This document shows, in pieces, positions 17,795 through 26,259 of a DNA stretch of 64,000 nucleotides (positions are counted from its first letter, which is position 1; each line of letters begins with the position of its first letter). Source of the DNA: JBFWRK01 sp050248955 (GTDB lineage: Bacteria > Actinomycetota > Acidimicrobiia > Acidimicrobiales > Ilumatobacteraceae); assembly GCA_050248955.1 (NCBI GenBank), contig JBFWRK010000014.1, positions 62,001 through 126,000 on the forward strand. The letters run 5' to 3'. The notes beneath the pieces are model-generated. The model had not been told where the DNA came from. It saw nothing but the letters and a program-made list of their open reading frames with translations, and ran no database searches. The position numbers and the translations under genes were made by a program.

Positions 17795-18931
17795 TCAGAT
17801 AGCGAGCTGCTCGTCGATCAGCAGGGAGGCGAGGTGCTGGCGGTGGCGGCGCGGCGACCCGAACATCGCTTCGTCCAGCTTGGCGCGCTTCAGGAACAGG
17901 TGCGCATCGTGCTCCCAGGTGAACCCGATGCCGCCGTGCACCTGGATCGCGAGCGAGGCGACCCGCGCGCACGCCGGACCAGCGAAGGACTTCGCGATCG
18001 CTGCGGCATGTCGCACGTCCCCGCCGTCGTCGAGCACGTCGACGGCGTGGACCGCGGCGGCGCGTGACGCCTCGACGTCGGTGAACATGTTCGCGAGGTG
18101 GTGCTTGACCGCTTGGAACGACCCGATCGGCCTGCCGAACTGGAACCGCTGCTTGGCGTAGTCGGTGGCGATCTCGAGGATCCGCTCGGCGGCGCCCACG
18201 GCGTCGCACACCATCGCGATCGCACCGATCGCGGCGATCCGGCCGTGCAGGTCGGTCGCCGCGCCGGGCTCGGTGAGGAGCCGGGCGTCCGGGACGGTCA
18301 CGTCGTCGAGGGTGACCGTCGCGAGCCGCCGGGTGCGATCGATCGTCGGTTCCACGGCGACGTGCACGCCGGGCGCCAGGCGGTCGACGACCGCCAGCGT
18401 GACCCGGCCCTCGTCCTCGGTCGCCGCGACCACCAGGTGGTCGGCGACGTGGGCGTCGAGCACGAAGCGCGCCGCGCCGTTCACCGTGACCGAACCGCTT
18501 CCCGCAGCCCAACGCACCGACAGCTGGTGGGGGTCGTACGAGCCACCGACGCCGGTGAGCGCTACCGCGAGCAACCGCTCACCCGCGGCGACGTCGGGCA
18601 GCAGCTCGGATGCGAGGTCGGCGTTGGTCGCACCGATCAGAGCGCTGCCACCCACCAGCGCGCTCGGGACGAGCGGCGAGGGGGTGACCTGACGCCCGAG
18701 CTCGTGGAGGATCACCGCCAGATCGGCGTAGGACGCGCCCATGCCACCCAGCTCGGCCGGGATGTGGATCGCCGGCCACCCCAGCTCGGCCATCGACGAC
18801 CAGAGCGATCGATCGAACCCGTCGGGGTCGTCGAGCAGCTCGCGCACGCGCCCGCTGGACGACCGGTCGACCAGCAATCGCCGGGCAGCGTCGCGCAGCT
18901 CGATGCGCTCGTCGTCGGACAGGTGGGACAT
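17795..18931 (-). CDS. Acyl-CoA dehydrogenase, second subunit of a heteromeric pair
   Basis: A FadE-like protein of 378 aa. Seen: ELGGMGASYADLAVILHELG, a weak central domain, and HGGIGFTWEHDAHLFLKRA at the C-terminus. This C-terminal form is typical of the partner subunit in the alpha2beta2 dehydrogenases of mycobacterial steroid side-chain catabolism. Its ATG shares one base with the upstream dehydrogenase stop (TGATG), so the two are translated together, as expected for a heterotetramer. A 43-bp gap separates it from the convergent molybdopterin subunit. Confidence 0.85.
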   Translation of the reverse strand: MSHLSDDERIELRDAARRLLVDRSSSGRVRELLDDPDGFDRSLWSSMAELGWPAIHIPAELGGMGASYADLAVILHELGRQVTPSPLVPSALVGGSALIGATNADLASELLPDVAAGERLLAVALTGVGGSYDPHQLSVRWAAGSGSVTVNGAARFVLDAHVADHLVVAATEDEGRVTLAVVDRLAPGVHVAVEPTIDRTRRLATVTLDDVTVPDARLLTEPGAATDLHGRIAAIGAIAMVCDAVGAAERILEIATDYAKQRFQFGRPIGSFQAVKHHLANMFTDVEASRAAAVHAVDVLDDGGDVRHAAAIAKSFAGPACARVASLAIQVHGGIGFTWEHDAHLFLKRAKLDEAMFGSPRRHRQHLASLLIDEQLAI

Positions 18932-20139
18932 CAGCCGGCCTCCGGTTCCCTCGGCAGGCCCAGCACCCGTTCCCCGATGATGTTGCGCATGATCTCGTTG
19001 GTACCGCCGCCGATGGTCCAGCTGTACGAGTTGATGTAGTCGTAGAGCCACTCCCCTGACTCCCAGCCGGCGCTCATCAGCGCCGGCCGCTCCACGTGGG
19101 CATCGAGGCCCTGCAGCTCCGCGGCATCTCGCATCAGCCGCTGCAGCAGCTCGCTGTAGAAGAGCTTGACGATCGACGCCTCGTTGCCGACGCCGCCGCG
19201 ACGGACGATGTTCGTCACCATCGTGCTCAGCAGCTGACGCAGCACCACCGCCTCGGCGTACCGCTCGGCCACGAGCTCGCGGGCGACCGGGTCGTTCCGC
19301 AGCGGCGTGCCGCGCTCGTCCGACCACCCCGTGAGCGCCTCGACGAGGGCGCCGACGCCGTTGCGCATGAACCGCTCCGCGAGCTCGACGATCACCACCC
19401 CGCGCTCGGAGGCGAGCGTGCTGTTGGTCACCGCCCACCCCTCGTTCTCCGGGCCCAGCCGGTTCGCCACCGGGATGCGGACCTCGTCGAGGAACGTCTC
19501 GCAGAACTCCGACTGGCCGGTCGCCTGCCTGATCGGGCGCACCTCGACCCCGGGCGAGCGCATGTCCATGAGGAGGAAGCTGATGCCCTTGCGCTTCGGT
19601 GCCCGCGGGTCGGTGCGGACCAGCAGGATGCACCAGTCGGCCTCGCGCGCCATGCTCGTCCAGACCTTCTGCCCCGTCACCACGTACTCGTCGCCGTCGC
19701 GCACGGCCCGCGTCTCGAGCCCCGCCAGATCGGAGCCCGCGTTCGGCTCGGAGAACCCCTGGCACCACACCGCACCGTCCACGATCGGCCGGAGGAAACG
19801 CTCCTTCTGCTCGGTCGTACCCGAGTGCAGGATCGATGGGCCGGCGTTGTACAGCGCCACCTGGTACAGCCCGTTCCGTGGCGCGTCGGCCCGTGCGAGC
19901 TCCTCGGCGAGCACCACCTGCTCGAGCAGGCTGAAGCCGCCGCCGCCCCACTCGGTGGGCCAGTGCGGGGCGAAGTAGCCACCGGCGCGGAGCTCGGACC
20001 CCCACCAGCGGTGGAAGGCCGCGAACTGCTCGTGCGAAGCACCGGCCTGCTGCCGGCGCCAATCAGCCGGCACGTGCTCGCCACACCACGCCCTGACTTC
20101 CCCGCGGAACGGCTCGAGGGTCGACAGTTCATCCAGCAT
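18931..20139 (-). CDS. Acyl-CoA dehydrogenase, first subunit of a heteromeric pair
   Basis: Full-length FadE-like flavoprotein of 402 aa. Seen: APHWPTEWGGGGFSLLEQVV, WCQGFSEPNAGSDLAGLET (FAD and substrate loop), VVTGQKVWTSMAREADW and GGGTNEIMRNIIGERVLGLP. The MCAD-type catalytic Glu position holds Gly, as in the other dehydrogenases here, so the base must lie elsewhere. ATG 20139 follows a GAGG site. It is divergent from the tandem GntR regulator, and a TATACT box inside the shared palindrome at 20176 can drive it. Confidence 0.9.
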   Translation of the reverse strand: MLDELSTLEPFRGEVRAWCGEHVPADWRRQQAGASHEQFAAFHRWWGSELRAGGYFAPHWPTEWGGGGFSLLEQVVLAEELARADAPRNGLYQVALYNAGPSILHSGTTEQKERFLRPIVDGAVWCQGFSEPNAGSDLAGLETRAVRDGDEYVVTGQKVWTSMAREADWCILLVRTDPRAPKRKGISFLLMDMRSPGVEVRPIRQATGQSEFCETFLDEVRIPVANRLGPENEGWAVTNSTLASERGVVIVELAERFMRNGVGALVEALTGWSDERGTPLRNDPVARELVAERYAEAVVLRQLLSTMVTNIVRRGGVGNEASIVKLFYSELLQRLMRDAAELQGLDAHVERPALMSAGWESGEWLYDYINSYSWTIGGGTNEIMRNIIGERVLGLPREPEAG

Positions 20140-20175
20140 GCTCGCTCGCCACCTCAGTCGTCACGGCCCAGCCGA

Positions 20176-20191
20176 AAAGAGTATACTGCAC
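20176..20191. promoter_or_regulatory. AGTATACT palindrome at a divergent promoter
   Basis: AAAGAGTATACTGCAC is centred between 20183 and 20184. The symmetric core gives TATACT -10 boxes on both strands, one towards the dehydrogenase pair and one towards the GntR gene (6 nt before codon ATC 20194). It matches sites at 25339, 28439 and 37223, so it is either a regulator site, a symmetric bidirectional promoter, or both. Confidence 0.6.
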
Positions 20192-20193
20192 TC

Positions 20194-21636
20194 ATCCACT
20201 CGACAGCCACCGACCGGAACGCGGGCAACCGCGACAGCAGCCCGCCCGAGCGGAAGCTCGCGTCGAGGATCGCCGACCTCATCGTCCGAGACATCTCCAG
20301 CGATGGCTGGGCGGCCGGGCGCGTGATCGGCTCCGAGGCCGAGCTGCTCCAACGGTACGACGTCAGTCGGGCGGTGTTCCGGGAGTCGGTGCGGCTGCTC
20401 GAGCATCTCGGGGTCTGCACCACGCGGCGCGGTCCGGGTGGGGGCCTCGTGGTCACCGCCCCGTCGACGGCAGGGGTCGTCCAGGCGTTCTTGGTCTACC
20501 TCACCTACGCCGACCTGTCGCTCCCCGAGCTGCTCGAGGCCCGCGTGAGCCTCGAGCGTTCGGTCGCGCGACTCGCCGCCGAACGGGCCGACGAGCAGCA
20601 GATCTCGGCGATGCGCGAGCGGGTGGTGGCCGATCGCGGACGAGCGGCGCTCGACGCAGCTGCCCACCACGTGCTGCACACGATGATCGGCGCCGCCGCG
20701 GCGAACCCGGCCGCCGAGCTGTTCGTCGACGTGCTCGGTCGACTCACCGCGCGGTGGTCGTACCCGGTGGTGTCGGTCGCGAAGCAGAACGAGGCGCTCG
20801 ACGCCTCGGCCGCCGCCCACGAGGCGATCGTCGATGCGATCACGGCCGGCAACACCGCGCTGGCCGAGCGGCGGATGAACGCACACCTCGGCGCGCTCGC
20901 GGACTGGCTCGGCCGCAACCGGCAGACCCCGATCTCGCTCGATCGCGTCCTCGACGACGGCGAGCCCGACGCCAAGCTGGGCAGCCAGGTGGCCCGTGCG
21001 ATCATCGTCGACATCGCCGACCGTGGATGGCCGATGGGCGACGTCCTCGGGTCGGAGGCCGAGCTGATCGCGACGTACCAGGTGAGTCGGTCCGCACTGC
21101 GCGAGGCGGTGCGGCTGCTCGAGTACCACGAAGTGGCCACCATGCGGCGCGGCCCGGGCGGTGGCCTCGTGGTCACCGCGCCGAGCATCGAGCCGATCGT
21201 CCGCGCGGCGACCGTCTTCCTCGAGCACCGCGGCATCACGGCCGCCGATCTCATCGCGATGCGCCGTGACCTCGAGTCCGATGCCGTCGCCCTGGCCACC
21301 GAACGCGCGACGACGGCACAGATCGCCGACCTGCGACTCACGCTCGAGTCCAACGCGGATGCCGACTTCGAAGGGCCACTCGGTGAGGAGCTGCACGTCC
21401 GGATCGCCGAGCTCAGTGGCAATGCGGCAATGGCGCTGTTCGTACGCGTCCTCGTCGAGCTGACGCGACTGCACGCGTCGATCCCTGGCCGCCGGTCGGG
21501 CCGGCGGTCGGCGATCAACGCGGAGACCGACCACGCTCACCGTGCCATCGTCGAGGCGATCGCGCGCCGCGACCCCGCCCTGGCCCAGCGCCGAGTGACG
21601 AAGCACCTCAACGCGATCGAACCGCTCCTGCGCTGA
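20194..21636 (+). CDS. Tandem-duplicated GntR/FadR-type transcriptional regulator with no normal start codon
   Basis: About 480 aa, twice the usual FadR-type length. Two winged-helix domains at residues ~20-90 and ~262-330 are each followed by a helical ligand-binding-like segment. The HTH blocks, from GSEAEL to VVTAPS, are identical at 33 of 46 positions by my count. A single chain may therefore bind both halves of a palindrome. No ATG, GTG, TTG or CTG lies in frame between 20077 and the first HTH; codon ATC 20194 sits 6 nt after TATACT, just where a leaderless start would be. GTG 20074 would lie inside the divergent gene. It probably controls the divergent operon and itself. Confidence 0.75.
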   Translation: MHSTATDRNAGNRDSSPPERKLASRIADLIVRDISSDGWAAGRVIGSEAELLQRYDVSRAVFRESVRLLEHLGVCTTRRGPGGGLVVTAPSTAGVVQAFLVYLTYADLSLPELLEARVSLERSVARLAAERADEQQISAMRERVVADRGRAALDAAAHHVLHTMIGAAAANPAAELFVDVLGRLTARWSYPVVSVAKQNEALDASAAAHEAIVDAITAGNTALAERRMNAHLGALADWLGRNRQTPISLDRVLDDGEPDAKLGSQVARAIIVDIADRGWPMGDVLGSEAELIATYQVSRSALREAVRLLEYHEVATMRRGPGGGLVVTAPSIEPIVRAATVFLEHRGITAADLIAMRRDLESDAVALATERATTAQIADLRLTLESNADADFEGPLGEELHVRIAELSGNAAMALFVRVLVELTRLHASIPGRRSGRRSAINAETDHAHRAIVEAIARRDPALAQRRVTKHLNAIEPLLR

Positions 21637-21651
21637 GCGGCTCGCGAAGCA

Positions 21652-23175
21652 TCACCCGGCGAAGAGCGCTCGCAGCGCCGGTTGGCTCACCTTCATCGAC
21701 GGCGTGCGCGGCAACTCGTCGACGACTCTGATCTCCACCGGCACCTGGTAGCCGCTCAGCCGTTCACGGCTCCACGCGAGGAGTTCCGCCGGGTCGACGT
21801 CGGCGCCGGGCCGCAGCTCCACCGCGGCCACGGGCACCTGGCCGAGGCGCCGGTCGTCCATGCCGATCACGCAGGCGTCGAGGACGCCCGGATGCGACGC
21901 GAGCACGTCCCGCACGGCGTTCGTGTCCACCTTGAACCCACCACGGACGATCACGTCGTCCGCTCGGCCGACGATCCAGATGAAGTCGTCGTCGTCCATG
22001 CGAGCGAGATCCGTGGTGCGCAGCCACCCGGGCCGGCTGAGCTGGGCCGCGCTCACCTCGAGCAGCCCGACCTCGCCGCGGGGGAGCTCCTCGCCCGAGT
22101 CCGGCTGCACGACGCGCGCGCTCACACCGACGTTCGGCCGGCCGACGCTGCCGACCTTGTCCGTCCCGTGGCGCTGCCAGTCCGCCAGGGTCCAGCCGGC
22201 GACACCCCCGGCGAACTCGGTCGCGCCGTACACCACGAGCACGGGGATCCCGTACCGCTCCTCGAACTGTCGACCGAGCTCGGGATCGAGCGGCGCGGTG
22301 CCCGAGAACAGCGCACTCACACCGTCGAAGGTCTCACGGGGCAGATCGGCGTCGTACACCATGGCCAGCGCGGCCGGCACCAGCGAGATCGCGCGTGGAC
22401 GGTGCTCGCGCACCATCGCCGCCCACGCATCGACCGAGAAGCGCTCCAGCAGCGCAACCCGGCGACCGGCGACGAGCGACGTGATGAGACCGCGCAGTCC
22501 TCCGATGTGGAGCAGCGGGTTCCACAACAGCGAGGTCCCCGAGCTGAGGCGGGGGGAGCCCAACGCGCCCGAGCTGCTGTACTGCGCCGTGCTCTCGATC
22601 TCGTGCTCGAGCCCCCGGTACGGGAGGTCGATCCGCTTCGGCGGACCGGTGGTACCGCTGGTGAGCATCTGCACGGCGACACCCGGCGCCATCCCCGCCG
22701 CGTTCGGCGCCGCCCCAGCGGGCACCACCACCCGGTAGGGCGGGTCGCCGGCCGTCGCGGCCAGCCCCAGCGCACCGGACGCCCGCACGGAACCGACGAA
22801 CGCGTCGTCGTCCCAGTCGCGCTCGCAGGCCACGACCACGGGGAGCCGCAGCTCCTCGATCTCCGCAGCGAGCTTCGCGGCGGGGATCGCCGAGCTCAGC
22901 GTCACGAGGCACCGCCGCGTCGCGATCGTCGCACACACGGCGCGCACCACCTCGGGACGGTTCCGCATGAGCACGCCGACCTTGGTGGCGTCACCCCATC
23001 CCACTCCTGCCAGCTCGGCGTCGAGCGCGTCCGCTCCAGTGGTCAGCCATCGCCACGAATACCATCTCCCCTCGAACTGCAGGAAGGGGGCGTCCGGATC
23101 GAGGGCGAACGTGGCCCGCAGCCACGTCGAGAGGTCGAGGGCGGGCGAGCGCTGCGTGGATGGGTGGTCGGACAC
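21652..23175 (-). CDS. AMP-dependent acyl-CoA ligase (FadD17-like)
   Basis: ANL-superfamily ligase of 507 aa. Seen: QMLTSGTTGPPKRIDLPYRG (P-loop), VVYGATEFAGGVAGW (A5), GRADDVIVRGGFKVDTNAV hinge and LPRTPSMKVSQPALR with the catalytic Lys. WLRTTDLARMD replaces the usual TGD. It is short at the N-terminus compared with long-chain ligases, consistent with a compact or cyclic acid. The kinase gene on the same strand ends 21 bp upstream, so they probably share a transcript from 25331. Confidence 0.88.
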   Translation of the reverse strand: MSDHPSTQRSPALDLSTWLRATFALDPDAPFLQFEGRWYSWRWLTTGADALDAELAGVGWGDATKVGVLMRNRPEVVRAVCATIATRRCLVTLSSAIPAAKLAAEIEELRLPVVVACERDWDDDAFVGSVRASGALGLAATAGDPPYRVVVPAGAAPNAAGMAPGVAVQMLTSGTTGPPKRIDLPYRGLEHEIESTAQYSSSGALGSPRLSSGTSLLWNPLLHIGGLRGLITSLVAGRRVALLERFSVDAWAAMVREHRPRAISLVPAALAMVYDADLPRETFDGVSALFSGTAPLDPELGRQFEERYGIPVLVVYGATEFAGGVAGWTLADWQRHGTDKVGSVGRPNVGVSARVVQPDSGEELPRGEVGLLEVSAAQLSRPGWLRTTDLARMDDDDFIWIVGRADDVIVRGGFKVDTNAVRDVLASHPGVLDACVIGMDDRRLGQVPVAAVELRPGADVDPAELLAWSRERLSGYQVPVEIRVVDELPRTPSMKVSQPALRALFAG

Positions 23176-23196
23176 GACGTACCTCGGATCGAGAGC

Positions 23197-24552
23197 TCAG
23201 GACTGCAGGGAGCGAACGGGCGGCGCCGAGCGTTCGAGCAGCGTCGACCACAGCAGGCGCTGCCGCCGACGCCGGCGCAGCAGCACCCCGAGCACGCGGT
23301 CGTCATCTGCCTCGCCTGCGGCGGCCGCGGCACCGGCGTCGATCGCAGTCGCCCCTGCTCCGCCGGTCCCGGCGAGGTCGGCCGCATCACCCGCCTCGAT
23401 CGCGGCACCCAGCCGGTCGTGGGCGCGCAGGAGGTGGACGAGGATCTGGTCGTTGCGCGTCGCCGCGCTGATCTCGGGGTCGGCGATCGAACGGGCCGCA
23501 GTGCGCAGCGTGGCGAGGAGCTGATCGAACATCGCCGTGCGTGCGGTCGGCCCGACCTCGGGCACGTCGACCGGTGGCACCTGGAGCCCCGTCGCTGCCG
23601 TCAACCGTTCGGCGATGCCGTCGAGGTAGCGCTGGGTCTGCAGCTGATAGGGCGCCCACCCGCGAGCTCCACCACCGCGTGCCACCGCGAGTGACGTCGT
23701 GACGGCACAGCGGTAGTCGACGGCGAGCCGATAGAACGCGACCGACGCCGGGCCGATCGGCGCCCCGCCGTGCCGCGTGTACGCGTCCACGAACGTCTCG
23801 TACGCGGCATCGCTGCGCATGCGCATCATCACCCACGCGAGGTCGTCCATCGGGTCGCCGATGTGGGCGAACTCCATGTCGACCAACCCGGTGACGCGTC
23901 CGGCGTCGGCCATGAAGTTCCCCGGGCCGGTGTCGCCCTGCACGAAGACGGTGCGCGCCACGGTCGTCGGCGCGTGTGCCTGGAGCCACCCCCCGGTGTA
24001 CGCGATGAGTGGATCGAGGTCGACGACCGATGACGCCAGGCGCTGCCACATCGCGAGGTCGATGCGCGCGTGCTCCTCCGGGGTGCTCGGGCGTCCGAAA
24101 CCCGGCAGATCGAGCGTGTCGGGGTCGACACGGTGCATCTCTGCCAGCACCGCGGCGAAGTCGTTCAGCGCTGCGGCCCGGTCGTCGGGCTGGAACCGGT
24201 CGAGATCGTCGGTGCCGGCGAGGCGCTCGAGGATCGCCGCGCTGCCATCGGGGTGCACGGCGTGCACGCCGGGCACCGGCACGCGCGTGGACGCGAGCGC
24301 GCGGAACGCCGCCACCTCGCGCACCAGGCTCACCTCCGTGCCGGTGAACGACCCCTGGCCCTCGACGCGCACCACCACCGGGTCCGGCGGCGGGTCACCG
24401 GCCAGGTCGACGATCCACGTGATGCGCGATCCACCGGTGGTGGTGCGGGCGGCCGCGGCGATCTCGCGCCCGAGCACGGCCTCGACCCAGGCTCCGAGAT
24501 CGGGCGCAAGCCCCCCAAAGCGCGCGTGGCGGTCTCCGCTGCCCACGCTCAT
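23197..24552 (-). CDS. APH-fold phosphotransferase family protein with extra C-terminal domain
   Basis: A 451-aa aminoglycoside-phosphotransferase-fold protein. Seen: VQGDTGPGNFM (catalytic-loop Asp; Gln replaces the usual His) and GLVDMEFAHIGDPMDDLAW (metal-binding Asp). About 130 further residues follow, helical then rich in Ala, Gly and Arg (RRRRRQRLL). Relatives near beta-oxidation genes are thought to phosphorylate hydroxyacyl-CoA, as LvaA does, rather than antibiotics. Its ATG overlaps the hydratase stop by 4 nt (ATGA), tying it to CoA metabolism. The ligase follows 21 bp later. Confidence 0.8.
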   Translation of the reverse strand: MSVGSGDRHARFGGLAPDLGAWVEAVLGREIAAAARTTTGGSRITWIVDLAGDPPPDPVVVRVEGQGSFTGTEVSLVREVAAFRALASTRVPVPGVHAVHPDGSAAILERLAGTDDLDRFQPDDRAAALNDFAAVLAEMHRVDPDTLDLPGFGRPSTPEEHARIDLAMWQRLASSVVDLDPLIAYTGGWLQAHAPTTVARTVFVQGDTGPGNFMADAGRVTGLVDMEFAHIGDPMDDLAWVMMRMRSDAAYETFVDAYTRHGGAPIGPASVAFYRLAVDYRCAVTTSLAVARGGGARGWAPYQLQTQRYLDGIAERLTAATGLQVPPVDVPEVGPTARTAMFDQLLATLRTAARSIADPEISAATRNDQILVHLLRAHDRLGAAIEAGDAADLAGTGGAGATAIDAGAAAAAGEADDDRVLGVLLRRRRRQRLLWSTLLERSAPPVRSLQS

Positions 24553-25310
24553 TCGGCCCGCCACACCGGCGGACGCCGCTCGGTGAACGACCGACGCCCT
24601 TCCTCCAGGTCGGCCGTGCCCGCCAGCAGCCGGCTCAACAGCATCTCCGTGCGCAACCCCTCGGAGATCGGCAGGTCCCATCCCCGGTACGCAGCCTCCT
24701 TCGCCCGGCGCACACCCAGGGGCGCACGCCCGGCGATCCGCTCGGCAAGGGCGAGGGCTGCATCGAGCGCTCCCCCGGCCGGCGCCACGCGGTTGAGCAG
24801 CCCGAGCCGTTCGGCGCGTTCGGCGTCGATCGGATCGCCTGTGAACAGCATCTCGAGCGCAACGGCGAACGGGATCGCCCGGGGCAGGCGTTGCGTCGCA
24901 CCGGCGCCCTGCATCAACCCCCACCGCACCTCGGGCGCGCCGAGGCGTGTGGTCGGGTCGCCGACGCGGATGTCGGCGCACAGGGCGAGCTCGAGCCCAC
25001 CGCCCAGCGCGTGGCCCTGCACCGCGGCGACGATCGGCTTCCAGCACTCGAACTCACGCGTGATCCCACCAGGCCACGTCTGCGCGCGGGCTCGTGGCGG
25101 CGGGCCGCTCAGATCGACCCCGGCGCAGAAGTCGGGCCCGTTGGCGGCCAACACGGCCACCCACAGGTCGCGGTCGTCGCGGAACCGCTCGAACGCCTCG
25201 CGCAGCGATGCGTTGAGCTCGGGCGTGAGGGTGTTGCGCCGCTCCGGGCGATCGAGCGTGATCACCACGATCCGCTCGCGCACCTCGATCTCGACCACCG
25301 ACACAGCCAC
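24549..25310 (-). CDS. Enoyl-CoA hydratase (classic catalytic pair present)
   Basis: Crotonase-fold protein of about 253 aa. Seen: ITLDRPERRNTLT, FCAGVDLSG, VQGHALGGGLELALCADIRV, and Glu at both hydratase positions (APEVRWG and ALEMLFTG), so true enoyl-CoA hydration is likely. The start is uncertain: GTG 25310 is chosen, with in-frame TTG at 25331 and GTGs at 25304 and 25298 as alternatives. It is first in the operon hydratase-kinase-ligase and divergent from another crotonase at 25358 across the palindrome at 25339. Confidence 0.88.
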   Translation of the reverse strand: MAVSVVEIEVRERIVVITLDRPERRNTLTPELNASLREAFERFRDDRDLWVAVLAANGPDFCAGVDLSGPPPRARAQTWPGGITREFECWKPIVAAVQGHALGGGLELALCADIRVGDPTTRLGAPEVRWGLMQGAGATQRLPRAIPFAVALEMLFTGDPIDAERAERLGLLNRVAPAGGALDAALALAERIAGRAPLGVRRAKEAAYRGWDLPISEGLRTEMLLSRLLAGTADLEEGRRSFTERRPPVWRAE

Positions 25311-25338
25311 CCCACTCCGGCTCGGACGCAACTTCGCC

Positions 25339-25356
25339 GGAAGAGTACACTCTTCC
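25339..25356. promoter_or_regulatory. Perfect palindrome GGAAGAGT-AC-ACTCTTCC at a divergent promoter
   Basis: Two perfect 8-bp arms flank a 2-bp spacer. It holds TACACT 6 nt before ATG 25358 (plus, leaderless) and TGTACT on the minus strand. This is the best copy of the AGTATACT-type motif and supports an operator overlapping both -10 boxes. Confidence 0.72.
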
Positions 25357-25357
25357 C

Positions 25358-26191
25358 ATGGTCAAACGAACGCCGGGTGAGCCCGCCGCCCACATCAGGG
25401 TCGAGCACGACGGGCCCACGATGACGATCACGCTCGATCGCCCGCTCCGGCGGAACGCGCTCACCGTCCACATGGTCGACACGATCAACGCGTCGATCCA
25501 GCGCGCCTCCGACGACGACGCGACACGGGCCGTGGTGATCACCGCCAGCGGTGCCGACTTCTGCGCCGGGATGGACCTCGCCGAGTCGAACCGTCCGGAC
25601 GATCCCCACGCGGCCGACACCCGACCCCGCGCCGGACACCTGCAGCGCCGGCTCGACAGCGGGACGCACCGCATGGTCCTCACCATGGCGGCCGCGCAGG
25701 TCCCCATCGTCGCCGGGGTGCGCGGGTGGGCCGCCGGCGCCGGGACCATGTTGGCGCTGAGCGCCGACGTGGTCGTGGCCACCCCGGACACCCGCTTCTG
25801 GGTGCCGTTCGTCGGCAAGGGCTTCACGCCCGACAGCGGCACCACCTGGCTGCTCCCCCGCCTCGTCGGGCTGGCGCGCGCCAAGGAGATGGTGCTGCGC
25901 GGCAAGGCGATCGGCGGCGAGCAAGCAGCCGACTGGGGCCTCATCAGCCGGTGCGTCCCCGAGTCCGAGCTCGATGCCGCCGTCGCAGAGGTCGCGGCCG
26001 AGCTCGCGGCGAGCGCGACCGTCGCGGTCGGACTCGCCCGCGTGCTGCTCCACGAGAACCTGTCGGTCGCCCTCCCGGCGGCGCTGCACAACGAGGCGAT
26101 CCACGAGGAGCTCGCGGTCCGCTCCGACGACTTCAAGGAGGGCATGCGCGCCTTCTCGCAGAAGCGCGCAGCCGAGTTCACCGGGCGGTGA
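25358..26191 (+). CDS. Enoyl-CoA hydratase/isomerase family protein
   Basis: Crotonase-fold protein of 277 aa. Seen: ITLDRPLRRNALT, FCAGMDLAES, VRGWAAGAGTMLALSADVVV and GFTPDSGTTWLLPRLVG. The Asp in PDSG and the Glu in KEMVLRG resemble PaaG-type isomerases more than hydratases, so double-bond or epoxide isomerisation is a fair guess. ATG 25358 lies 6 nt after a TACACT box within the perfect palindrome, implying a leaderless transcript. An SDR follows on the same strand after 68 bp. Confidence 0.88.
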   Translation: MVKRTPGEPAAHIRVEHDGPTMTITLDRPLRRNALTVHMVDTINASIQRASDDDATRAVVITASGADFCAGMDLAESNRPDDPHAADTRPRAGHLQRRLDSGTHRMVLTMAAAQVPIVAGVRGWAAGAGTMLALSADVVVATPDTRFWVPFVGKGFTPDSGTTWLLPRLVGLARAKEMVLRGKAIGGEQAADWGLISRCVPESELDAAVAEVAAELAASATVAVGLARVLLHENLSVALPAALHNEAIHEELAVRSDDFKEGMRAFSQKRAAEFTGR

Positions 26192-26259
26192 GCCCGGTGG
26201 AGCGCTCGCCCACCGTCACCGACGACCAGATCGACACACCACGACACAGGAGACACACC

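Noticed and set aside
20074..20193. GTG 20074 as the GntR start
   Set aside because: It would lie 66 bp inside the divergent dehydrogenase and upstream of the promoter palindrome; the extra ~40 residues look like random sequence.
23197..24552. Aminoglycoside resistance gene
   Set aside because: Only the kinase fold is shared; the gene is coupled to a hydratase and a ligase, and the same holds for 53732 and 56355.
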